NCBI GenBank assembly: GCA_903901335.1
Contig: CAIUQR010000133.1
Coordinates: 1-41,568, forward strand
DNA length: 41,568 nucleotides
Source: an uncultured delta proteobacterium
Lineage (GTDB): Bacteria > Desulfobacterota > Desulfobulbia > Desulfobulbales > Desulfocapsaceae
Direction of reading: 5' to 3'
Made by a program: the position numbers and the translations under genes. The notes beneath the pieces were generated by a model that saw only the letters and a list, made by a program, of their open reading frames with translations, did not search any database and was not told where the DNA came from. Below, one piece after another: positions 7,802 through 16,281 of the stretch (positions are counted from its first letter, which is position 1; every line of letters starts with the position of its first letter).

Positions 7802-8878
7802 TCAGGAGCACAACCGCAGCACCTCGGAGGCAATGAGCTGTAAAGGCACAATCTTATGGACCCCCCCGTGCTTGATCGCCTCAGCAGGCATTCCGAAAAC
7901 CACGCAGGAGGCCTCGTCTTGGGCTATTGTTATAGCACCACCATCGAACATCTCCTTCATGCTGCGGGCACCGTCGTCCCCCATGCCGGTCATGATCACA
8001 CCAACCACATTCTTGCCGCCATAGCGCGCCGCCGAACGAAACAACACATCCACCGACGGCCGATGACGTGAAACCAGAGGGCCGTCTTTGATCTCGACAT
8101 AATATCGGGCACCGCTGCGTTTGAGAAGGGTGTGATGATTGCCGGGGGCGATCAGGGCCCGGCCGCGTACCACCGTATCGTTATCCTGGGCCTCCTTGAC
8201 GGTCAGCCGGCAGGTAGTGTCCAGGCGTCTGGCAAAGGCGGCGGTGAAGTTTTCCGGCATATGCTGGACAATCACGATCCCCGGTGAATCCTCCGGAAAC
8301 ATCTCCAAAAAGACCCGGAGCGCCTCGGTGCCGCCGGTCGAGGCACCGACCACCACTACCTTCTCGGTGGTCTGGATCATGGCCTTGGAGTTGGGTTTAT
8401 CCATGATCACATCGGCGGAGTACTTGGGCGAAACCTCCTTCAAGGTGCTGCGGGTGGGTGTCCGTCTTGTGCCGGGACGCGTCGCTGCAGCACCTTTAAT
8501 CACGTCGCAGATCATTACCCTCGACTCTTCGATAAACTGCTTGGTGCCCATCCGGGGTTTGGTGATGATGTCCACCGCCCCGTATTCCAGGGCCTTCAAT
8601 GCCGATTCGCCGCCGGACTCCGCCAGACTTGAACACATCACTACCGGCAGAGGGTGCTGGCTCATTAATTTCTGCAGGAAGGTCAGCCCATCCATACGCG
8701 GCATCTCGATGTCCAGGGTGATCACATCGGGTACTACCGTTCTGAGTCGTTCCGCCGCGAGAAAGGGGTCCGCCGCCGTCCCGACCACCTCGATTTCCGG
8801 ATCGGAATTCAGTATATCGCAGAGGGTCTGCCGCACGAGCGCCGAATCATCGACAACCAGCACCTTGATTTTGCTCAT
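7802..8878 (-). CDS. cheB: chemotaxis response regulator methylesterase CheB
   Basis: The protein is 358 aa, of normal length. The receiver (1-125) has [26 protein letters not shown] and IITKPRMG. A linker follows, then the methylesterase domain (about 168-355) with the Ser of GASTGGTEA, the His of VQHMPENFT and the Asp of MTGMGDDGA, the catalytic triad. It removes methyl groups from (and deamidates) chemoreceptors when phosphorylated by CheA. Its ATG lies in the four-base ATGA overlap with the cheD stop, so the two are translationally coupled. With cheR and cheD it completes the adaptation module. Confidence 0.97.
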   Translation of the reverse strand: MSKIKVLVVDDSALVRQTLCDILNSDPEIEVVGTAADPFLAAERLRTVVPDVITLDIEMPRMDGLTFLQKLMSQHPLPVVMCSSLAESGGESALKALEYGAVDIITKPRMGTKQFIEESRVMICDVIKGAAATRPGTRRTPTRSTLKEVSPKYSADVIMDKPNSKAMIQTTEKVVVVGASTGGTEALRVFLEMFPEDSPGIVIVQHMPENFTAAFARRLDTTCRLTVKEAQDNDTVVRGRALIAPGNHHTLLKRSGARYYVEIKDGPLVSRHRPSVDVLFRSAARYGGKNVVGVIMTGMGDDGARSMKEMFDGGAITIAQDEASCVVFGMPAEAIKHGGVHKIVPLQLIASEVLRLCS

Positions 8879-9384
8879 GGCAGTACACCAAGACCACAGG
8901 TATCTTTATTCAGTTTCATTTTTCGTAAATATACATCTCCGGTTTTTATGGAAAAAAACAGTTTTCGTCCCTGCAACCCGCCGATATCTGATTTGCTGAT
9001 TTGCAGGCCAAGCTCTTTAAGTATTATTTCTGCTTGCATGATATTCTGCTCGCCAACCGACCTTCTCTCCTCGGCATAATCGCAAGCCAATACCTTCGCC
9101 CCGCCAAAGAGTTTGACAACCATGTCGGCTTTGCCTCCATAATCTATCATCTTTCGAAAAAGATGGCGCACAGCCGAATCAACATAGAGGAAGTTTTCGT
9201 CCTGGTCGGGGTTGTTCGGATACATGGCATGACAGATTGCCCCGGCGTTCTTTCCCGGTGAATACATGGTAATGGCCACACACGATCCCAGAATTGTACT
9301 CACCATTATCGGATTGGATGACACGATGACCTCGCCAGGTTTGAGAAAAACGACCTTTCTATGGTCGGCAATGATACTTTTCAT
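8875..9384 (-). CDS. cheD: chemoreceptor glutamine deamidase CheD
   Basis: The protein is 169 aa. The active-site region is intact: LGSCVAI holds the nucleophilic Cys, GAICHAMYP the His, and the later [11 protein letters not shown] and VGEQNI stretches are typical of CheD. It deamidates receptor glutamines and can interact with CheC-type phosphatases, although no cheC is seen here. It overlaps cheR upstream and cheB downstream by four bases each (ATGA), so cheR-cheD-cheB is one translational unit. Confidence 0.96.
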   Translation of the reverse strand: MKSIIADHRKVVFLKPGEVIVSSNPIMVSTILGSCVAITMYSPGKNAGAICHAMYPNNPDQDENFLYVDSAVRHLFRKMIDYGGKADMVVKLFGGAKVLACDYAEERRSVGEQNIMQAEIILKELGLQISKSDIGGLQGRKLFFSIKTGDVYLRKMKLNKDTCGLGVLP

Positions 9385-10229
9385 GTTTTCTGGTACACGG
9401 TCGATCCGACTGCTTTAAAGTCTACATCTAATCCATTCAAGGTTTCCGAATGGCCGAGAAACAGGTAGCCGCCGGGCCGAAGCTGATTGTGAAACTTCCA
9501 CATCAGTTTTTCCTGGGTCGGCCTGTCGAAGTAGATTACTACATTCCGGCAAAAGATAATATCCATTTTCTCGGCTATCCCGAAATCGCTATCCATAAAA
9601 TTAATCCTTCGAAATGCCACCTTGGAGCGGATATCCGGACAGATTCGGATCAGGGCGCGCCCCTTCTGCTTGCTGCGCAAGAGATATTTCTTTTTAACAT
9701 TCTGGGCAATGCCGTCAATACGTTCTTCGGGATAGATGGCGGTCATGGCGGTCTGCAGAATCCGGGTGCTGATGTCTGATGCCAGGATGGAAAAACGGAA
9801 GCCACGATATTCCTCAGCAAAATCGGAGAGTACCATGCCCAGTGTATAGGGTTCTTCACCGCTCGAACAGCCGGCGCTCCATATCCGTGTCGGTTCCAGG
9901 GGCCGGTTTCCCCTGCGCTCGATGATATCCGGCAAGGCTTTTTGGGTCAGGTAGTCAAAGTGACCGGGTTCACGAAAAAAATCCGTCTTATTGGTGGTAA
10001 CGACATCGATCAGGTGGACAAGCTCGGCCTGCCTGCCTTCCGGACTGAAAACAAATTGGCGGTAGGCCTCAAAGGAATCGAACTCCAATGTCTTGAGGCG
10101 CTTTTGCAGCCGAGCCTCAAGCATGGTTTTTTTAGCTGGAGGTAGCTGAATCCCTACCTGTTCATAAATAAAGGAACTGAAGAGCTGGAACTCCTGGTCC
10201 TTCAATTTTGGAGGTGTGAAGAATGTCAT
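9381..10229 (-). CDS. cheR: chemoreceptor glutamate methyltransferase CheR
   Basis: The protein is 282 aa. The N-terminal helical domain (1-85) includes GIQLPPAKKTMLEARLQKRL. The SAM-binding domain has RIWSAGCSSGEEPYTLGMVL, LASDISTRILQTA and DIIFCRNVVIYFD. The C-terminal PGGYLFLGHSE is the usual ending. It methylates glutamates of the receptor signalling helices. The MCP of this cluster ends in a DFEKF pentapeptide that fits the CheR/CheB tether pattern, pointing to that receptor as a substrate. A second, more divergent CheR-like protein lies at 30773-31660. Confidence 0.97.
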   Translation of the reverse strand: MTFFTPPKLKDQEFQLFSSFIYEQVGIQLPPAKKTMLEARLQKRLKTLEFDSFEAYRQFVFSPEGRQAELVHLIDVVTTNKTDFFREPGHFDYLTQKALPDIIERRGNRPLEPTRIWSAGCSSGEEPYTLGMVLSDFAEEYRGFRFSILASDISTRILQTAMTAIYPEERIDGIAQNVKKKYLLRSKQKGRALIRICPDIRSKVAFRRINFMDSDFGIAEKMDIIFCRNVVIYFDRPTQEKLMWKFHNQLRPGGYLFLGHSETLNGLDVDFKAVGSTVYQKT

Positions 10230-10280
10230 ATCTCAGCTCGCTTCTTTACATGTTTACAACAAATGTCATTACCAGGAATG

Positions 10281-10769
10281 CTATTGCACCGCGCTCCCCT
10301 GGAGTTCGGCCAGCTCATCGGTTGAAAAGACCTTGTCGATATCCAGAATCATCACAAAATCGTTCTCTATCTTTCCCATGCCTTTGATGAACTTCGTGTT
10401 CAGCTTCGTGCCAAGCTGGGGGGGCGGTTCGATGTTGTTCGGCTCCATCTCGACCACCTCCTGCACCGAGTCCGCTAAGACACCAAGAACGATCACCTCC
10501 CCGTCCATGCTCACCTCAACCACGATAATACAGGTATTGACGGTCTTCTCGGTGCATTGCATGCCGAAATTCAGGCGCAGGTCGATGACAGGCACCACAC
10601 TGCCGCGCAGATTAATCACGCCGCGCATGAATTCCGGCGTCTGCGGGACCTTGGTAATAGATGTTAATTCCAATATTTCCCGGACCTTGGCCACGTCAAA
10701 CGCAAAGATCTCGTCCGCTAGTTTAAAGGTCAGATATTGTACGGTTTCAGTTATCCCTGCAACACTCAT
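10281..10769 (-). CDS. cheW: coupling protein CheW
   Basis: The protein is 162 aa and consists of one CheW domain: QYLTFKLADEIFAFDVAKVREIL, MRGVINLRGSVVPVIDLRLNFGM and VLGVLADSVQEVVEM. It links receptors to CheA in the array. A strong GAGGAGGAA ribosome site precedes the ATG. The C-terminal 20 residues (ending SAVQ) extend slightly past the domain. The gene lies between the receptor gene and cheR, 53 and 51 bases from its neighbours. Confidence 0.96.
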   Translation of the reverse strand: MSVAGITETVQYLTFKLADEIFAFDVAKVREILELTSITKVPQTPEFMRGVINLRGSVVPVIDLRLNFGMQCTEKTVNTCIIVVEVSMDGEVIVLGVLADSVQEVVEMEPNNIEPPPQLGTKLNTKFIKGMGKIENDFVMILDIDKVFSTDELAELQGSAVQ

Positions 10770-10822
10770 AGTAGTTCCTCCTCTTCATCAGGACTCCGGA
10801 TGTTGATGGCTTTATGCCTGAA

Positions 10823-12670
10823 TCAGAATTTCTCAAAGTCCTCATCGAGATGATCCGCGCTGCCTTTGGCTCCCATGTCGAGATGAATCGCTCCATCGGA
10901 TTTGCCAGACCTGGTCGTTTTTGCCGCGAAGGACTTGCTTCCCGCAGTTGTTTTCAGGGGTGCGGCATGCCCTATGGAAAGCTGTTTTTTCGGCGTATGA
11001 TACTGGGCGCTCGTATCGCGACGCTGTCTGCCGCCTCCTGTGTCCAAGGTAAAGAAGGCGATGGTGGACTTGAGCTGTTCAGCCTGGCTGGAGAGCTCTT
11101 CCGTGGTGGAGGCCATTTCTTCGGCGGAACCGGCATTCTGCTGAATCACCTGATCCAGCTGCTGGATTGCCTTGTTGATCTGCTCTGCCCCGGTGTCCTG
11201 TTCTTTGCTCGAAGCGCTGATCTCCTGCACCAGTTCCGCAGTTTTCTGGATATCTGGAAGCATCTTGTTCAGCATATCGCCTGCCTGCTCGGCAATGGCG
11301 ACGCTGCTGGTCGACAGCTGGCTGATCTCGCCCGCAGCCGATTGACTGCGCTCTGCAAGTTTTCTTACCTCGGAGGCAACCACCGCAAAACCTTTGCCAT
11401 GCTCTCCTGCCCGTGCCGCCTCGATGGCTGCGTTCAGGGCCAGCAGATTGGTCTGACGGGCTATCTCCTCGATGATCGATATCTTGGTGGCGATCTGTTT
11501 CATGGCCGATACGGTTTCCGTCACAGCCTTGCCGCCGTCCTTGGCATCGGCGGAACTCTTGACCGCGATCTTTTCCGTCTGCATCGCATTGTCGGTATTC
11601 TGACGGATGTTGGAGGCCATCTGTTCCATGCTGGAGCTGATCTCTTCGGCGCTAGCGGCCTGTTCGGTTGCGCCCTGGGACATGTTCTGGGCGGTGGCGG
11701 ACATCTCCTGGCTGCCTGTAGCGACATTGTCGGCGGCTGTCTGCACCTCGGTGACTATCTCTCTCAGTTTGTACACCATATTGGCCAGGGACTCTAAGAG
11801 CTCATCCTTCTCGCTTCGCTTTTTCAGGTCCACCATCAGATTACCCTGCGCCACCTGCTTGGCGTTGGCTGTTATCTCATTAAAGGCGTTGACCATTTTT
11901 TTCATCGCGGCCATGACGCTCGTTGTGTCGTTGGAGTCAATATGAATCTCACCGGAGAGGTCGCCGACCGCCACCATATTGGCAATTTCACCCACATGCT
12001 TCGGATCGCCGCCCAGTTGCCGCATGACAATTCTGGCGATAATCAGGCCCAGACCGATGGCGATAATCACGCCGACCACTGCCAGTACAACCATGACTAT
12101 GGTGGCCTTATTGGCTCCGGCGGTATTTTCGTTGGAGAGGTCATTGGCCAGCTTGATCTTGGTTTCCACCAGCTTGTCGATGGCATTCTGCTCCTCCCTT
12201 GATGCCTTGGCCGCATCGCCCTGAAGTATGGCTCGGGCCTCATCAGCCTTTCCTTCTTTAGTCAACGCGACTATCTTGTCGAGCAAGGGGCCATAGATCG
12301 CTCGTGTTTTTTTGAAATCTTCATAAAGTTTTCGCCCCTCTTCGGTAAAGAGCGTCTTTTCATACAGATCTGAATTTTTCGCTATGCTTTCCCTGAGCTC
12401 CTTGATGCGGCCAATAAATCGTTCCCTTTCCTCTGGGGTGGTGGCAGCAATAACGTCTCGGGCATTTACCCTTAGCCTCTGAAAATCAGTCGATATATTG
12501 GCCAACTGGCCGATGGGGACAGTCATTTTTTCATAGAGTTTTGTATCGGCCTCATCGATTTTCTTCAGGTTATAGATACCAAATGCCCCGATTACACCCG
12601 CAATAATGGCAACAGTGATAAATCCGGTCAAAAGCTTTGTCCTGAGTGTCATATTTTTAAACCAGCTCAT
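10823..12670 (-). CDS. transmembrane methyl-accepting chemotaxis protein with CheR tether
   Basis: The protein is 615 aa, starting at [12 protein letters not shown], which has a near-perfect AGGAGG seven bases upstream; an in-frame start 20 codons earlier lacks this. TM1 is at about 10-32 and is followed by a four-helix-bundle-type ligand domain (about 33-185). TM2 is at about 188-213, then HAMP (about 214-270). The long signalling hairpin has the canonical tip [22 protein letters not shown] and [16 protein letters not shown]. After a basic linker it ends DFEKF, matching the x-aromatic-x-x-aromatic tether pentapeptide for CheR/CheB. The ligand is unknown. It is the only canonical membrane receptor in the cluster. 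The 186-bp gap upstream holds only a six-codon ORF behind a strong Shine-Dalgarno. Confidence 0.95.
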   Translation of the reverse strand: MSWFKNMTLRTKLLTGFITVAIIAGVIGAFGIYNLKKIDEADTKLYEKMTVPIGQLANISTDFQRLRVNARDVIAATTPEERERFIGRIKELRESIAKNSDLYEKTLFTEEGRKLYEDFKKTRAIYGPLLDKIVALTKEGKADEARAILQGDAAKASREEQNAIDKLVETKIKLANDLSNENTAGANKATIVMVVLAVVGVIIAIGLGLIIARIVMRQLGGDPKHVGEIANMVAVGDLSGEIHIDSNDTTSVMAAMKKMVNAFNEITANAKQVAQGNLMVDLKKRSEKDELLESLANMVYKLREIVTEVQTAADNVATGSQEMSATAQNMSQGATEQAASAEEISSSMEQMASNIRQNTDNAMQTEKIAVKSSADAKDGGKAVTETVSAMKQIATKISIIEEIARQTNLLALNAAIEAARAGEHGKGFAVVASEVRKLAERSQSAAGEISQLSTSSVAIAEQAGDMLNKMLPDIQKTAELVQEISASSKEQDTGAEQINKAIQQLDQVIQQNAGSAEEMASTTEELSSQAEQLKSTIAFFTLDTGGGRQRRDTSAQYHTPKKQLSIGHAAPLKTTAGSKSFAAKTTRSGKSDGAIHLDMGAKGSADHLDEDFEKF

Positions 12671-12856
12671 ATCCTTTCCTCCTTGAAGTGTTGTTAATAT
12701 CTGGTCTCTGTTTGATACCTGAGAAACCACAGAACCTCTGAAATGCCTCTCGCTTTATTCGTCGTGATCTTACCAGTCAGTTTTCAGCATCCTCCCTCCT
12801 CCTTCAGGGTTCTACCGAACGCATTGAGGCAGAGGACGAAACTGCCTGAATTTCAC

Positions 12857-14983
12857 TCACCCTTCTCTTTGCCCGAGTTGCTCGAGTTCAGCCTTTTCTG
12901 CCATCTTGGTCAGATCACCCGGCGACAGAATCAAGGCCACGGAGCCGTCACCCAGGATGGTGGCCCCGGAAATCCCCTTCACGTCCTGATAAAGAACCCC
13001 AAGCGGTTTGATGACCGTCTGGTGCTCGCCGACCACAAAGTCGACCACAAAGCCCATCCGTGTTCCCCCCACCGAGACAATGACGATCTGTTCGATCTCC
13101 GGCCGCTCACCAGTAATGGCAAACTGATCGCGGAGACAGATATAGGGGGTCAGGTGGCCCCTGACCTTGGCCATGTTTCGGCCATGGGCCTCCTGGATAT
13201 CGGCCCGTGACAACTCTACACACTCTTCAACCGCCGCCAGCGGCAGCACAAAATGACTGGGGCCGATCTTGACCAGCAGACTTTCGATGATAGCAAGCGT
13301 CAAAGGAATCTTCAGGGTGATGGTCGTCCCCGTGCCCAGCTCGCTTTCAACCACAATAGTCCCGCGCAGACCTTCAATGCCTCGCTTGACCACATCCATG
13401 CCGACCCCGCGCCCTGAGACGCTGGTGATAGTGGCAGCTAGAGAAAAGCCCGGGGCAAAAATATAGCTGTAGATCTCCTGATCGGTCAGATCGGCGGAAG
13501 CCGAGATCATATTCAGTTCGATGGCCTTGTTGCGGATCGTATCGCGATTGATCCCGGCGCCGTCGTCCCAGATGGTGATCAGCACCGAATCGCCCGCATG
13601 TTCGGCCCCCAGGCGGATCGTTCCGGCGCGCGGTTTTCCTGCCGTAAGACGTTTTTCGGGCTTTTCAATGCCATGATCGATGCTGTTGCGGATGATATGA
13701 ACCAAGGGGTCGTTGAGCTTTTCGATCACGGTCTTATCGATTTCGGTATCCTCGCCGAAGGTCACCATTTCAATTTCTTTGCCGAGTTCCTGGGAGAGAT
13801 CCCGCACCAGACGTTTGAACTTGCTGAAGGCGCTGCCGATGGGCAGCATCCGGATGTTCAAGGCAGTGTCGCGCAGCTCGTTGGTCAGCCGTTCCACCTC
13901 TTCGGCAATGGAGATGAAGATGGGATCCAGACGGGAGTTGGAGACCTGAGTCAGACGGGCCTGGACGGTGACCATCTCGCCCACCAGATTCACCAACTGG
14001 TCGAGGCGTTCCGCCGGAACCCGGATGCTGGCGGCGGACTCGGGGGCCGCACGTTCCTGCCGGACCTGCTTGACATGCTGCTGTTCAGCCAATGCCGATT
14101 GCACTTTTTCCTGTGTGATAACGCCTTTTTCCACCAAAAGTTCGCCCAGAGGCTTCTGCTGTTGCAGGACCGTTTGGAGATCGTCCGACGATACGTCGCC
14201 ACGCTCAATCAGGATCTCGCCCAGTTTCTTGTAGTCGGACTCCCCCTCCGACTCCTTCCGATCGTCGATCAATTCGATGGTAATCCGGCAATCGTCCTCG
14301 ACAAAGATAAAGACGTCCTTGATCGCCTCTTCGCCCCTGCTAGTAGTCAGGATAATATCCCAGTACAGGTAGCAGTGTTCGCTGACCAGCGTATCAAGCG
14401 GGGGGACCTGGTCGAAGTGGGCTGTGACCAGACAGGTGCCTAAGCCGCGCAGCTCGTTGATCAGTCCTATCGGATTACTGCCGCACAACATCAGTTCCCG
14501 GTTCGGTTGAAAACGAATGCGCCAGGTCTTCTGCTCCGTCTCCGCGGGTTCCGCCTTCGCAACCGGCGGCGCGGGTGTTTCCGGCGGACTTTTTGCCGTC
14601 TGGGCTTTCGGGACAAGCTGTTGCAGGCCGGCGATAATGGCGTCTCCCTGCTCTTTGTCGGCCTCGCCACAGCCGGCCGAGGCATCAAGCAAAGCGGAAA
14701 TATGGTCGCGTGATTTCAGTGTCAGATCGAGCAATTCTTTGGTCACCACCATCTTGCCGTTGCGGACCATATCGAAGACCGTTTCAACCTCGTGGGTGAA
14801 GGCGGCGATATCATCGAACCCGAACATCGCCCCGGAGCCCTTGATCGTATGCATGGCGCGAAAAACCCTGGCAATGAGATCCTTATCATCGGGGGTCTCT
14901 TCAAGATCGAGCAGGGAGGTCTCCAGCTCGGCCAGCAATTCACCTGCTTCTTCGCGATAGGCGGCAATATGTTGTTCAATCAT
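12857..14983 (-). CDS. cheA: chemotaxis histidine kinase CheA
   Basis: The protein is 708 aa. The Hpt domain (about 1-105) carries the phospho-His in AMHTIKGSGAMFGF. A low-complexity Ala/Pro linker follows. A P2-like domain (about 150-240) has TWRIRFQPN, LCGSNPIGLINEL and VFIFVEDDC. Residues about 255-310 carry a duplicated LGEILIERGDVS / LGELLVEKGVIT unit that ordinary CheA proteins lack and that resembles the end of the J-domain protein. Dimerisation (about 325-390), ATPase (HIIRNSIDHGIE, DDGAGIN, GRGVGMDVV) and a CheW-like domain (about 585-700) complete it. AAGGA precedes the ATG. It phosphorylates the cluster's CheY proteins and CheB. Confidence 0.96.
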   Translation of the reverse strand: MIEQHIAAYREEAGELLAELETSLLDLEETPDDKDLIARVFRAMHTIKGSGAMFGFDDIAAFTHEVETVFDMVRNGKMVVTKELLDLTLKSRDHISALLDASAGCGEADKEQGDAIIAGLQQLVPKAQTAKSPPETPAPPVAKAEPAETEQKTWRIRFQPNRELMLCGSNPIGLINELRGLGTCLVTAHFDQVPPLDTLVSEHCYLYWDIILTTSRGEEAIKDVFIFVEDDCRITIELIDDRKESEGESDYKKLGEILIERGDVSSDDLQTVLQQQKPLGELLVEKGVITQEKVQSALAEQQHVKQVRQERAAPESAASIRVPAERLDQLVNLVGEMVTVQARLTQVSNSRLDPIFISIAEEVERLTNELRDTALNIRMLPIGSAFSKFKRLVRDLSQELGKEIEMVTFGEDTEIDKTVIEKLNDPLVHIIRNSIDHGIEKPEKRLTAGKPRAGTIRLGAEHAGDSVLITIWDDGAGINRDTIRNKAIELNMISASADLTDQEIYSYIFAPGFSLAATITSVSGRGVGMDVVKRGIEGLRGTIVVESELGTGTTITLKIPLTLAIIESLLVKIGPSHFVLPLAAVEECVELSRADIQEAHGRNMAKVRGHLTPYICLRDQFAITGERPEIEQIVIVSVGGTRMGFVVDFVVGEHQTVIKPLGVLYQDVKGISGATILGDGSVALILSPGDLTKMAEKAELEQLGQREG

Positions 14984-15065
14984 AGTCTCAATCCTTATGC
15001 CCCTTGAAGGGGTACTCTAAAGAGTGCCAGTGGAGACGGAACAGGCTGTAGCGAATCACCTGTCT

Positions 15066-15431
15066 TCATCCCAACACCTTTTTCACGACGGCGATCAGCT
15101 GCTCCGGCTTGAAGGGCTTGACTATCCAGCCGGTGGCCCCGGCGGATTTTCCTTCGGCCTTCTTTCCATCCTGGGATTCCGTGGTCAACATGACGATGGG
15201 GATGAATTTATTAAGGCTGGTCTTGCGCACACCCTTTATCAACTCGATGCCGTCCATCTTCGGCATATTCAGGTCAGTCAAAAGCATATCCACCTTTTTC
15301 GTCGAAAGCTTGGTCAGGGCATCCTGGCCGTCTACCGCTTCGACGACATCATAGCCGTTTTGTTTGAGGGTGAAGGCGACCATCTGCCGAACACTTGCCG
15401 AGTCATCGGCGGTCATTATCAATTTTCCCAT
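15066..15431 (-). CDS. cheY: single-domain response regulator CheY
   Basis: The protein is 121 aa, read from MGKLIMTADDS at 15431; GGAGG lies nine bases upstream. Markers are TADDSASVRQM, DMLLTDLNMPKMDG (phospho-Asp), VMLTTES (Thr) and GWIVKPFKPEQL (Lys), with all active-site residues intact. The Thr-Glu-Ser, GATGWIVKPF sequence is that of classical CheY. The start overlaps the end of the STAS gene by 13 bases, giving translational coupling. It lies directly before cheA, the usual position of the cognate regulator. Confidence 0.95.
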   Translation of the reverse strand: MGKLIMTADDSASVRQMVAFTLKQNGYDVVEAVDGQDALTKLSTKKVDMLLTDLNMPKMDGIELIKGVRKTSLNKFIPIVMLTTESQDGKKAEGKSAGATGWIVKPFKPEQLIAVVKKVLG

Positions 15432-15784
15432 TTTTCCATTCCTCCAAACTGACGAAAACATGACGTGTTATTATTTGTGCAATGCTCATGACGTTCCGAA
15501 CCGGCTGCTGCGGCCAGATCAAGTAAGGCTTGGGGTGGAGGCCCCCGATGGATGAAGTTTTTCCCCTCCGCCTTTGCTGTCTTACAGGCTGAACAAAACA
15601 CCTGCAGGGCAGTGAGATCCATCTCGACACCAGGCTCAAACTCTATGACCACAGTCGTTGCCTCAGCCATCCCTTTACGGAGGAGCTGAACAAATTCGGC
15701 GATGGTCTCGATGGTCAATCGTTCTCCACTGCCGATGACCATTTCCGTACTCTGCAATGGTGTATTTTGTGTCGATTTTTCCAT
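15419..15784 (-). CDS. STAS domain protein of the chemosensory cluster
   Basis: The protein is 121 aa. The region LTIETIAEFVQLLRKGM, VVIEFEPGVEMDLTALQVFCSACKTAKAEGK is the beta-alpha pattern of a STAS domain (anti-sigma-antagonist/MlaB-like). The position often occupied by a phosphorylatable Ser (D-S/T-x-G) reads DLTALQ, so Thr could be the target. The C-terminal 25 residues (HEHCTNNNTSCFRQ) are unusual and overlap the cheY start, so they may be partly forced by overlap. AGGAGG lies six bases before the ATG. Small STAS proteins next to cheY-cheA recur in Desulfobacterota clusters; the partner here is unknown. Confidence 0.8.
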   Translation of the reverse strand: MEKSTQNTPLQSTEMVIGSGERLTIETIAEFVQLLRKGMAEATTVVIEFEPGVEMDLTALQVFCSACKTAKAEGKNFIHRGPPPQALLDLAAAAGSERHEHCTNNNTSCFRQFGGMEKWEN

Positions 15785-15803
15785 ACCAAGCCTCCTGGAG
15801 TCA

Positions 15804-16247
15804 TCAAACGTTTATATCAATATTTCTTGAGCCTAACGACTTTCTCCTGTTCCTGGAAACAAGGTAGCGACCGATTTCAACATCCGACAGCAGGATGTGA
15901 GTTGAAAGCCAATCCTGTAGAAAGGAGAGCAGTTCAAGGGATATTCCTCTCTCTCCGTCGTGATATCCTTTTTGGATGTCCACCACTTTTTTTGTAAACA
16001 GATCATGCTCCTTTTTGTGCTCTGCAAGACCAGGGAACCCGCATCTCTCCATGAGCTGTTCTTCCGTGGAGAAATGATAGATGGCATAATCAATGAGATC
16101 ATCAAAAGTGCTGCTCAATCTGTCGGCAGACTCTTTATTGACAAAGTCATCATAGGTCTTGTTCAGCAAAGAAAACAGATACTGGTGATGCAGGTCGATT
16201 TGCTGTTCTCCAATCAGGTATTGTTTTTTCCACTCGATTATTGGCAT
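15804..16247 (-). CDS. bacteriohemerythrin
   Basis: The protein is 147 aa. Diiron ligands of hemerythrin are visible in order: IDLHHQYLFSLLN, YHFSTEEQLME, EHKKEHDLF and STHILLSDVEIG, giving His, His-Glu, His-His and His-Asp. It binds O2 reversibly and may serve as an oxygen sensor, store or scavenger. In this cluster it follows the MCP-like gene by 34 bases and precedes the STAS gene by 19. A link between O2 (or NO) and the chemosensory array is therefore a reasonable inference. The last 20 residues are basic and lie beyond the domain. Confidence 0.93.
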   Translation of the reverse strand: MPIIEWKKQYLIGEQQIDLHHQYLFSLLNKTYDDFVNKESADRLSSTFDDLIDYAIYHFSTEEQLMERCGFPGLAEHKKEHDLFTKKVVDIQKGYHDGERGISLELLSFLQDWLSTHILLSDVEIGRYLVSRNRRKSLGSRNIDINV

Positions 16248-16281
16248 ATTCCCTCGTCAATGATTTTAGGCATATCAGCCA

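Noticed and set aside
10814..14443. Long plus-strand open frames opposite the MCP and cheA genes (up to 327 codons)
   Set aside because: They lie antisense to clearly conserved genes, have no family features and arise from the codon bias of the minus-strand genes.
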